Part shown: in pieces, positions 14,708 to 22,092 of the stretch | Position numbering within the stretch: the first letter of the stretch is position 1 | Layout: each line of letters starts with the position of its first letter | Assembly: GCF_013055795.1 (NCBI RefSeq) | Contig: NZ_JABETO010000004.1 | Coordinates: 109,051-173,050, forward strand | From: Streptomyces sp. I05A-00742 | GTDB lineage: Bacteria > Actinomycetota > Actinomycetes > Streptomycetales > Streptomycetaceae | Direction of reading: 5' to 3' | Length of the DNA: 64,000 nt | Translations under genes and position numbers: made by a program | The notes under the pieces: generated by a model | Seen by the model: the letters and a program-made list of their open reading frames with translations, nothing else | The model's database searches: none | Told to the model about the DNA's origin: nothing

Positions 14708-17155
14708 ATGCCGGTATCCGGCCCCACGGCTCCTGCCCTGTCGCGTGAGGTCCTGGACCCCGTTACACGGCTCGTGCTCCACGTCCGCGACGAGGGCGCG
14801 TGCGGCATGTTCCCTCCGGTCGCCGCCCCCGGCCCACAGGGCCTGCTGGCACACGACCGTGACCTGCGCGGCGTCGACGACGCCCAGGCACTCGAACGCA
14901 CCCTGGCACACGAGGAGTTCAACCCCTTCGTGGAAGCTCTGTGCGACCTGGACGCGTGGTGTGCGCGAACCGCTCCCGACACGGACCGACTGCTGGCACC
15001 CGGCGTGCTGGCGGTGACGAACACGGCACTGTTCGGCCCACCGCTGGCGGAGATCTTCGAGGCGTGCCGGCTCGCTCCGGCCGCCGTCGCACGACACCTG
15101 GCCACCATACGCACCGCACAATGGATCGCGTTCCTCGGCCGGTTCCTGGAACGACTCGACCGCGACCTGTCCGCACTGCGACCGGACACACCCGCCCCGC
15201 TCGGGCCGGTCACCGGTCTGTGGGCCCACGGCGACGAGACCCACAACGGCGGTCGCCGCGTGCTCCGTCTGACCTTCGCCGACGGGGGCAGCGTCGCCTA
15301 CAAGGACCGTCCGGCCGGCGGCGAAGCACTGTTCCTTGCCGCGAGAAGGCCGGGCAACTCTGGCCCGGCCTCAGTGTTCGACCTGCTCAACGGCCTGCCG
15401 CCGGCCTCCGGACCAACACGTCTGCCCGTTTTCTCCGTACAGAGCCGCCGGGACGCGTCGGGCCCCTACAGCTGGCAGGAGTGGGTCGAACCACCCAAAA
15501 CCCAGGGCGTGTTGCGTGAAGAGGGCGGCCGCCGGATCACCGGCACCGTCCTCACCCTCGAGCACGCGCACCGTTTCTGGCGCGACGCGGGAGCGCTGGC
15601 CGCCACCACCTTTGGCCTGGGAGTGGTCGACCTGAACGCGGACAACGTCCTGTCCGGCCGACGCCGCGGACGCGATGAGGGGCCGCTCGCATATCCGGTG
15701 GACCTGGAGGTGTTCTTCGCCGACGTACGGCGACTGCACCACACGGGACTCACCGGTGATGGAAGGATCGCCGGCACCCACCACGTGGGCTTCGAGAACG
15801 AACCTCGCTGGTGCGGACACGGCGGACCGGCACTGGTCTGGCACCCCCGACCGGACGGCAGCCTGGAACTGATTCCGTACGACCGGCCGTTCACCCGGAC
15901 GAGCACCCGGTCGGTAGTCGGGGACACGGCGGGCCGGACGGGCTACGGACCTCATCTGGCCACGCTGATGCGAGGCATGTTCGACGCGTGGACGCTGTTG
16001 TGCCGACATCGCGCCGCCGTCCTGGAACACCTCGCGGAGCATGCCCCCACCACCTATGTGCGGATCATTCCCCGGCCTACCGGGGAGTACCACGACGCGC
16101 TCGTCACACGCCTGCGCGGCGACACCGACGAATGCGACTTCTCCCCTGCGGAACTGCGGCAGCTGGACCGGTGGGACATCCCCTACTTCTTCCGGACCGC
16201 GGACGGCGGTCCACTGCTCACAGTGGACGGTCCGGCACCGGAAATGGCCGAGTCCGGGTTCCCTCCCGTCGACGCCGTACGGCACGGTGAGCGCCTGACC
16301 CTCGCAGGGCTGGGCGCGGCCCTGCGGGACGCGGCTGAGGGGGTCTTCGACGATGTACCGGAACTCACCGTGCGGGACACCGGGGCCGGGGTCTCCCTGC
16401 GGCTGGACTCCCCGCTCGACGGCCATGTCTCCTTCGACTGGCCCGAGACCGGCCGCCGGATCACCTACCTGTGGAACGCCACGACGCTGCGGCTGCGCGT
16501 CGAGGATCTCGGGCAACCGCCCGCCCCCGTACCCGAGGCCCCGGCCGGCGGGGTACGCCGACGGCTGCTCCGACTGAACGAAACGGACACGGCTCTGCGC
16601 ACCCCGTGGGCCGTCCAGGGCTTCGCGGACGACATCGCGGGCGCGAGGCTGGAGCAGCTGACCGAGGCCGGTCTGTCCTGGCTCCGCACGGTCGTCGCCG
16701 AGCACGGCTGGCCCGGGCGGTCCCTCGTCGGCACCGTCGCCGCCGGTGCCGCCTGCCGACTGCTCCAGCACACGACCAGTGATCTCGATTTCCGACGGCA
16801 CTGCCTGGAACTGGTGCGGGCCGCCGCCGGCATCGGGGACGTGCCGTGGCGCGACGTGGCCTACCTGACCGACACAATCCGCCTCGCGGAGGGCCGCCCC
16901 CAGGTGTACGGGACCAAGTTCGACCGCGTCGACGGACGGCTGCGGCCGTTCCCGATGGAGGACCCCGAGGCGGTGGACAAGCGCCGGGCGGCCCTGGGCA
17001 TGGAACCGCTGAAACAGTACGCCCGACGGCTGTGCGCACTGTTCCCCGATCCCGCCGACATCCCCCGTTCCCCCGCCGCACACGGCACCTCGCGCCCCAC
17101 CGACCATCCGGAGGCCCGCCCCGCGGCCTCCCCGCACACCATGGAGACGTCGTGA
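14708..17155 (+). CDS. LanM-type dehydratase domain (DUF4135) fused to DUF6624
   Basis: The 815-residue protein has AGGAGG upstream. Residues about 60-540 match the class II lanthipeptide dehydratase fold: GDETHNGG (Asp176, His179), SVAYKDRP (Lys199), a catalytic loop VDLNADNVL (Asp308, Asn313) where the usual His is Asn310, PVDLEVFF (Asp332), and the elimination motif RIIPRPT (Arg452, Thr458). It should therefore phosphorylate and eliminate Ser/Thr in the precursor, unless the His-to-Asn change alters it. The LanC-like cyclase that normally follows is absent. Residues about 650-775 instead resemble DUF6624 (HGWPGRSLVGTV, then AEGRPQVYGT and DKRRAALGMEPL). The gene overlaps the next one by four bases (GTGA). 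Confidence 0.82.
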   Translation: MPVSGPTAPALSREVLDPVTRLVLHVRDEGACGMFPPVAAPGPQGLLAHDRDLRGVDDAQALERTLAHEEFNPFVEALCDLDAWCARTAPDTDRLLAPGVLAVTNTALFGPPLAEIFEACRLAPAAVARHLATIRTAQWIAFLGRFLERLDRDLSALRPDTPAPLGPVTGLWAHGDETHNGGRRVLRLTFADGGSVAYKDRPAGGEALFLAARRPGNSGPASVFDLLNGLPPASGPTRLPVFSVQSRRDASGPYSWQEWVEPPKTQGVLREEGGRRITGTVLTLEHAHRFWRDAGALAATTFGLGVVDLNADNVLSGRRRGRDEGPLAYPVDLEVFFADVRRLHHTGLTGDGRIAGTHHVGFENEPRWCGHGGPALVWHPRPDGSLELIPYDRPFTRTSTRSVVGDTAGRTGYGPHLATLMRGMFDAWTLLCRHRAAVLEHLAEHAPTTYVRIIPRPTGEYHDALVTRLRGDTDECDFSPAELRQLDRWDIPYFFRTADGGPLLTVDGPAPEMAESGFPPVDAVRHGERLTLAGLGAALRDAAEGVFDDVPELTVRDTGAGVSLRLDSPLDGHVSFDWPETGRRITYLWNATTLRLRVEDLGQPPAPVPEAPAGGVRRRLLRLNETDTALRTPWAVQGFADDIAGARLEQLTEAGLSWLRTVVAEHGWPGRSLVGTVAAGAACRLLQHTTSDLDFRRHCLELVRAAAGIGDVPWRDVAYLTDTIRLAEGRPQVYGTKFDRVDGRLRPFPMEDPEAVDKRRAALGMEPLKQYARRLCALFPDPADIPRSPAAHGTSRPTDHPEARPAASPHTMETS

Positions 17156-18345
17156 CCGTCGCCGACTGGGCATCGTCGGTGGAGAGGGCCTGGGACAAGG
17201 AGCCGGTGGTCCTTCCCGCTCCGTCGCCGCTCGACCCGCACGAGGTGTTCCCCCTGCTGGTGGACCGGGCCGATCCGTTCCGCGCCGGTACCCGGATCGA
17301 TTCCCGTTCCCCCGTCCGGTTCCGCACCACACGGGGCAGACTCGCCGCTCCCGGCGGCCTGCTGCCCACCGCCGAGGACACCGACCTGGACAGCTACGCA
17401 AACCGCCTGCACAAGGCCGGTGCGGCACCCGGCTGGCTGCTGACCGTCGACAATCCCTTCGAGCACTCGTTCGCGGCTTGGTCCCGGCTCCGGGACCGGA
17501 TGAGCGAACTGTGGCGCAGAATCGGCTGGCCGAGTGTCCCGGTGGCGGTCGAGCTGGCCATGGGCCACGCCTATGAACGACCGCCCGTTCCGGAGCCCGA
17601 TCACGCGGTGTTCACCTGGGTGCTGCGCGGCCGTCTCCACGCCTGGACGGACGGATCGGACACGGCGGCCGGTGGGGACGAACTTCATGCCGGTGCGGGT
17701 GACTTCATCTACTGGCCCGCCGGACGGAGGGTCGCCGAGACCTACGCGGACCGTTGCGCGCTCCTGCGGGTTCTGGTGCCGTCGGACCCGCGAGCCGCCT
17801 TCACCGTTGTGCGCGACGCCGTGCGGAACGCCGTCCGGCCGGGTGAGTCCGCGCATCCGCTGCCCTACCTGCCCTTCCCTTGCGGAAGCGCGTCCGGCAG
17901 ATCCGGCTCCGTTGCCACGCCCACGGCCGCACCGATACTGGAGATCGCCGATGCGGTCGGACGAGCCCTTACAGCCCCGGAGTTCGCCAGGTCCCTGCGC
18001 CACGGTTGGGCCGCCCGCCGCTCAGCTGCCGGACTCGAACCCGTACCCGCCCCCGGCCCTGTCTCGGACCTGGACTACGGGCAGCGCTTCCGGGTCACCG
18101 CCGAGATCGTGACGATGCCGGACGGGCCGGCCGACGCGGTGTGGGCAGTCAACGGTCACCTCCTGCCCGTCGGTGGAGCCGCCGCGGCCCGGGTCCTGGC
18201 CGCCCTGCCGCCCGGGGGCGAGACGGAAGCGAGTGAAGTCTGCCGGAGCACGGGTGCCGGTGCACGTCACGACGGTGTGCTGCGCCTGCTGCGCTCCCTG
18301 CACCGGCTCCGGGGCATCGAGGTACTGGAGGGTTCGCGGGCATGA
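17152..18345 (+). CDS. JmjC/cupin-like protein lacking iron ligands
   Basis: This 397-residue protein starts at GTG 17152, inside the stop of the dehydratase gene. Its layout parallels the next protein: an N-terminal segment (residues about 1-130), then a cupin core with FTWVLRGRLHAWTDG and AGDFIYWPAGRRVAE. At the place where the next protein has the HxD ligand pair and the distal His, this one reads PEPDHAVF (Asp150-His151) and YWPAGRRVAE, with no distal His. It therefore probably cannot bind Fe(II) in the normal way. It may be a scaffold or substrate-binding partner (pseudoenzyme) of its neighbour. The C-terminal 120 residues resemble a winged-helix-like tail (LRLLRSLHRLRGIEVL). Confidence 0.65.
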   Translation: MTVADWASSVERAWDKEPVVLPAPSPLDPHEVFPLLVDRADPFRAGTRIDSRSPVRFRTTRGRLAAPGGLLPTAEDTDLDSYANRLHKAGAAPGWLLTVDNPFEHSFAAWSRLRDRMSELWRRIGWPSVPVAVELAMGHAYERPPVPEPDHAVFTWVLRGRLHAWTDGSDTAAGGDELHAGAGDFIYWPAGRRVAETYADRCALLRVLVPSDPRAAFTVVRDAVRNAVRPGESAHPLPYLPFPCGSASGRSGSVATPTAAPILEIADAVGRALTAPEFARSLRHGWAARRSAAGLEPVPAPGPVSDLDYGQRFRVTAEIVTMPDGPADAVWAVNGHLLPVGGAAAARVLAALPPGGETEASEVCRSTGAGARHDGVLRLLRSLHRLRGIEVLEGSRA

Positions 18346-19619
18346 CACGATCGATCGACACCATCCCCCTGGACTGGGATCTCTTCGTAGAACGGTACTG
18401 GGACCGCGAACCCGTCCGGATCCGCCCCGGGGGTGAAGTCCCGTTTGTCGCCGACGAGGTGTTCGACGCCCTCGTCGCCGCGACCCGGCCGTCGGCCACC
18501 GGCACCCTGCCGCTCAACACCCGCATCGGCATCGGCCGGGATCTGCCCGAGACACCGGGGGACTTGCTCCCGACGACCACCGACGGCTCGCTGGACGCCT
18601 ATGCCCGGCGCATGGAACAGCACCTTGAAGGGCGGCCCTACGCGCTCACGGTCGGCACCTTCCACGTGTTCCACCACCCGCAGTGGGCCCGCCAGCGTGC
18701 CTTCTACGCCGGATTGTGGGATCGCGTCGGCCTGCCGCTGAACCCCGCAATCACCAGTCTGTTCCACGGGAGCTACGAGCACAGCCCGGCCGGTGTGCAC
18801 CGCGACCGGTTCGCGACCTTCATGTTCGCTCTTGAAGGCCGCAAACGCATGCGGTTCTGGCCGTCCTGCCCCTGGCCGGGGAACACCACGACCGTGCTCG
18901 ACTACGAGCCCTACCTGGAGAGTTCCTTCAGCGTCGAGATCGAGCCGGGCGAGTTGCTGTACTGGCCATCGAGCTACTACCACGTCGGCGAAAGCGACCT
19001 CAACACCGGCGGGCGCGGCCCGGGAGCCGCCACGAGCGTCAACGTCGGCGTCCCGCGTGACGTGGACCGGAGCCACTTCGACGTCATGGACTTCTTCCAT
19101 GACCCCAGGCACGAGACGCTGCTCAGTACCGCCCCGGACCTTACCCCGCTGCCGCGCGTCGAGGGGCCGGTGATGTCCGTCGCCGGGCCGGCGCTTGCCG
19201 AGGAACTGCCGCCCGCACTCGCCCAGGCGCTGGGCGCCTTCCGGACGGAAACGGAGGAGCACCGGATCCGTGAGCGGACGGGCGTGCTGTCGCTGCGCCG
19301 CTTCACGTCCGGCGGATTCCATCCTGTTCCGCCGCCGGCCGCGCCGCGCCCGCTGGACGGGAGCACTCAAGTGGTGCGAGTGGAGCCGGTCCTGTGGACC
19401 AACACTGGCACCGCACGACTCTGTGGTGCGGCCGGTCACACGGCACTGACCTCACTCGCCCCGGACCACCTCACCCATCTCCTGGCCGCCCTGCACTCCG
19501 GCCCGGTGCCCGTCATGGCGGTGGTGGCCACAGTGCCTCCCGAGGAGCGGGGGGAGGCACTCCGACTCCTGGAGGAGCTGGAATCGTTCCGCGCGATCGC
19601 GCGAAGCGGCGGTTCCTGA
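18342..19619 (+). CDS. JmjC-type Fe(II)/2-oxoglutarate oxygenase
   Basis: The 425-residue product overlaps the preceding stop (ATGA). The cupin core contains HSPAGVHRDRFATFMFALEG with His153 and Asp155 as the HxD pair, followed by the distal ligand His214 in YWPSSYYHVGES. This is a complete iron triad of the JmjC/ribosomal-oxygenase-like group. Such enzymes hydroxylate peptides or proteins using 2-oxoglutarate and oxygen. Within a peptide operon the likely substrate is the modified precursor (candidate residues Pro, Arg, Asn, Tyr in its C-terminus), which is inference. A C-terminal region of about 150 residues is shared in style with the neighbouring degenerate homologue. A strong terminator follows. 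Confidence 0.75.
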   Translation: MTRSIDTIPLDWDLFVERYWDREPVRIRPGGEVPFVADEVFDALVAATRPSATGTLPLNTRIGIGRDLPETPGDLLPTTTDGSLDAYARRMEQHLEGRPYALTVGTFHVFHHPQWARQRAFYAGLWDRVGLPLNPAITSLFHGSYEHSPAGVHRDRFATFMFALEGRKRMRFWPSCPWPGNTTTVLDYEPYLESSFSVEIEPGELLYWPSSYYHVGESDLNTGGRGPGAATSVNVGVPRDVDRSHFDVMDFFHDPRHETLLSTAPDLTPLPRVEGPVMSVAGPALAEELPPALAQALGAFRTETEEHRIRERTGVLSLRRFTSGGFHPVPPPAAPRPLDGSTQVVRVEPVLWTNTGTARLCGAAGHTALTSLAPDHLTHLLAALHSGPVPVMAVVATVPPEERGEALRLLEELESFRAIARSGGS

Positions 19620-19630
19620 CGGCGGTGGCT

Positions 19631-19655
19631 GTGCTCGCCCGGCCCGGGCGAGCAC
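19631..19655 (+). terminator. Terminator of the RiPP-like operon
   Basis: A perfect 12-base inverted repeat GTGCTCGCCCGG / CCGGGCGAGCAC with a one-base centre, 11 bases downstream of the oxygenase stop. It marks the end of the operon. Confidence 0.75.
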
Positions 19656-19763
19656 GGCCCATCCCTGCACCGCGCGGCCTCGGCTCGGCCTCACCCCGGC
19701 GACCTCGCAGGTCCGTGAGAAAGGAGAGGGAGATTCCGCCCCGCCGAGGTCTAGCCTCCGCAC

Positions 19764-20336
19764 ATGCATCCGATCACCGTCACCGGCCCCCGCCTCCGGC
19801 TCCGCGAACTCCGCCGTCGGGACCTGAACGCCCTCCACGCCGTCCAGGGCCATGCCGACGTCGCGCAGCACATGAAGGGCCGGCCACAGACCCGCGACGA
19901 GGTCGCGGGCTCGGTCTCCCGCGCGACGGCCCAAGCGGGCGCGGAACCGCGCGTGGTTTATATGCTCGGCGTGGTCCGCTCGGCAGACGGGCAGTTGATC
20001 GGGCGGGCCGACCTGGACCTGGATCCGTTCTCCGAGCGGGCGGGGACCATCGGCTTCATGCTCCGCCCGGACACCTGGGGAGCCGGTCTGGGGACCGAGA
20101 CGGTCCACCTGCTGTGTGCCCTCGGCTTCCGGCAGCTGGGGCTGCACCGGATCTGGGCCACCCGGTCGCCGTCCAACACGGCTTGCGGGAAGACGTTGCT
20201 GAAGGCGGGGCTGGCCGAGGAGGGCCGGATACGGGAGCAGTTCTTCGTGGACGGAGCGTGGCGGGACTCGGTCGTGCACGCGGTGCTGGAGCGGGAGTGG
20301 CGGGCGCCGGAGGGGTTTTCGGTCCGGCCGCGGTGA
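19764..20336 (+). CDS. GNAT acetyltransferase, RimJ/RimL type
   Basis: The 190-residue product follows the RimJ/RimL-like pattern: an early LRLRELRRRDL strand, acetyl-CoA loop in RPDTWGAGLGTETVH, then GLHRIWATRSPSNTACGKTL and a final GLAEEGRIREQFFVDGAWRD segment that is very typical of this group. These enzymes acetylate protein N-termini or small amines; the substrate is unknown. It is separated from the peptide operon by a terminator and has no clear ribosome site, so it may be leaderless. Assignment to the peptide pathway is not supported by the layout. Confidence 0.82.
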   Translation: MHPITVTGPRLRLRELRRRDLNALHAVQGHADVAQHMKGRPQTRDEVAGSVSRATAQAGAEPRVVYMLGVVRSADGQLIGRADLDLDPFSERAGTIGFMLRPDTWGAGLGTETVHLLCALGFRQLGLHRIWATRSPSNTACGKTLLKAGLAEEGRIREQFFVDGAWRDSVVHAVLEREWRAPEGFSVRPR

Positions 20337-20422
20337 AGTCGGAGCCCGCCGTCGGTCGTCCGGGGCAGCCTGGACGCCGGGACCACGCGCGCCGCGCCAC
20401 TCGATGGGGACGTCGGGCCCGG

Positions 20423-21994
20423 TCAGGCTCTCGGGACGACGCCCAGCAGGGGATCCAGGACCGTCCGCTCCCCGGGCAAGGACTGTTCGAGGTCGCCGAT
20501 CCGGTCGCTGTAGGCGGCCACGGTGGAGGTGAGCTCCTCGGGCGGCATCACGGCGACCGTGCGCGGCCCGCCGCCTGAGCGGACGTCACGCAGCGCCTGC
20601 GCGAATCGCGCCTCCGCGACCGCGGCGGCGTGCGGGCCGGACGGCGGGCGGGCCCGTACCGCCGCCACCGCGAAGGCCCAGGCCAGTGCCGGTCCGGCCA
20701 GGGCACGCTGCCGGTCGTGGTCGGTGGCGGGGCCGGCCGCGAGGGCTTCGGCGAGGCGGGCCGCCACTTGCTCGTCGGCGATGAGCGCCGCGATGCGCTC
20801 CGGCTGGGTCAGGGCGCGGGTGCCGAGGAAGTCCAGGAGGGCTTCGGTCGCTCCTTCGAAGATCCGGTACACCCGGACGTCCCGGTACAGCCGGGCGGCG
20901 GGGTTCGCCTCGTCGTAGCCGCGCCCACCGAGCAGTTGGAGGAGCCGGTCGGCGGCCTGTCCGAGCCATTCGCTGGTCATGACCTTGGCCGCGGTCACCG
21001 ATTCCAGGGCGACCGGGCGGCCCTGGTCGAGCTGTTCCGCAAGCCCGTACACCAGTGACTCGCCGATCGCCGTGTACGCGCACATCTCCCCCAGTGCCTC
21101 CCGGGTGACCGTCCGCTCGCACAGGCGCCGGCCCGCGAGTGTTCGGCGGGTGGAGAAGCGCAGTGCCAGTTGCAGGACGCGTCTGGTCGCACCCAGGGCG
21201 GCCGCGGCGAGGGCGAAGCGGGTCATCGCCATGGAGTCGACGGCGACCTGGATGCCCTCTCCCTCGCCGAGCAGGAGGGACCGGTCGAGCGCCACGGTGT
21301 CGAAGGTCAGTCCGCTCTGCACCATGCCCCGCAGCCCGAGCGACAGGTGCTCCTCGCCGAAGCGCACGCCGGGGACGTCCAGGGGAACGGCGAAGGCCAC
21401 CAGCCGGGCCGGGGCGTCCTGTTCGTCGACGAGCCGGCAGAGGATGGTGGCCACCGAGGCCCAGGAGCCGTTGCCGACCCAGTATTTGTGGCCGCTGAGT
21501 GTCCACCCGTGCGGGGCCGGCCGGGCCCGGGTGGTGATCCGGGTGAAGTCGCTGCCCGTCTCCGGCTCGGTCTGCCCGTACGCCCCCAGCAGCCTCCCGG
21601 AGGCCAGCCCGGTCAGCCATCCGGCCTTCAGCTCCGGTGTACCCCACGCCGACAGCGCCCGGGTGCCGGGGAACACCGAGGTCAAGTGCCAGGTGCCGAG
21701 GCCGACATCGATGGCCGCCAGTTGCTCCAGCACACGGGCGATGTCGGCGAAACGCAGGGCCTGCCCTCCGTACTCCTCCTCGATCAGCAGCCCGAACAGT
21801 CCGGCGTTGCCGAAGTCCAGGGCGATGTACGGGGGGATGCACCGGCGTTCGTCGATGAGCAGGGAATTGACGCGCCGTCCGGCGTAGTCGCGCAGCCATG
21901 CGATCTGGGCGTCGGCGCGGCCACGGCTGTCCTCGGCGGATGCCGTGCGGATTCGGGCGGTCAGGGCCCAGGGTGACGGGGCGAGGCGTTCCAT
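20423..21994 (-). CDS. Acyl-CoA dehydrogenase family protein
   Basis: A 523-residue protein from ATG 21994; the frame stays open further upstream only as a shadow of the PKS gene. It has the flavin-binding segment YGQTEPETGSDFTRITTRA, then HKYWVGNGSWA, and the C-terminal helix domain with LLGGRGYDEANPAARLYRDV and IFEGATEALL, where the usual catalytic Glu of the family is expected (FEGATE). The enzyme should oxidise an acyl thioester at alpha-beta. It lies 98 bases downstream of the polyketide synthase on the same strand, so a role in desaturating or supplying the polyketide chain is plausible (inference). A C-terminal extension of about 100 residues is present. Confidence 0.82.
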   Translation of the reverse strand: MERLAPSPWALTARIRTASAEDSRGRADAQIAWLRDYAGRRVNSLLIDERRCIPPYIALDFGNAGLFGLLIEEEYGGQALRFADIARVLEQLAAIDVGLGTWHLTSVFPGTRALSAWGTPELKAGWLTGLASGRLLGAYGQTEPETGSDFTRITTRARPAPHGWTLSGHKYWVGNGSWASVATILCRLVDEQDAPARLVAFAVPLDVPGVRFGEEHLSLGLRGMVQSGLTFDTVALDRSLLLGEGEGIQVAVDSMAMTRFALAAAALGATRRVLQLALRFSTRRTLAGRRLCERTVTREALGEMCAYTAIGESLVYGLAEQLDQGRPVALESVTAAKVMTSEWLGQAADRLLQLLGGRGYDEANPAARLYRDVRVYRIFEGATEALLDFLGTRALTQPERIAALIADEQVAARLAEALAAGPATDHDRQRALAGPALAWAFAVAAVRARPPSGPHAAAVAEARFAQALRDVRSGGGPRTVAVMPPEELTSTVAAYSDRIGDLEQSLPGERTVLDPLLGVVPRA

Positions 21995-22092
21995 GGGTCC
22001 ATTAGGGCGGTGGACCGGGGGAAAGTCCTGGCTCACACGCTGCCGGGTACCCCGATCGGCCAGGAGGCCGGACCGCCGGCCGGGCCATCGGG

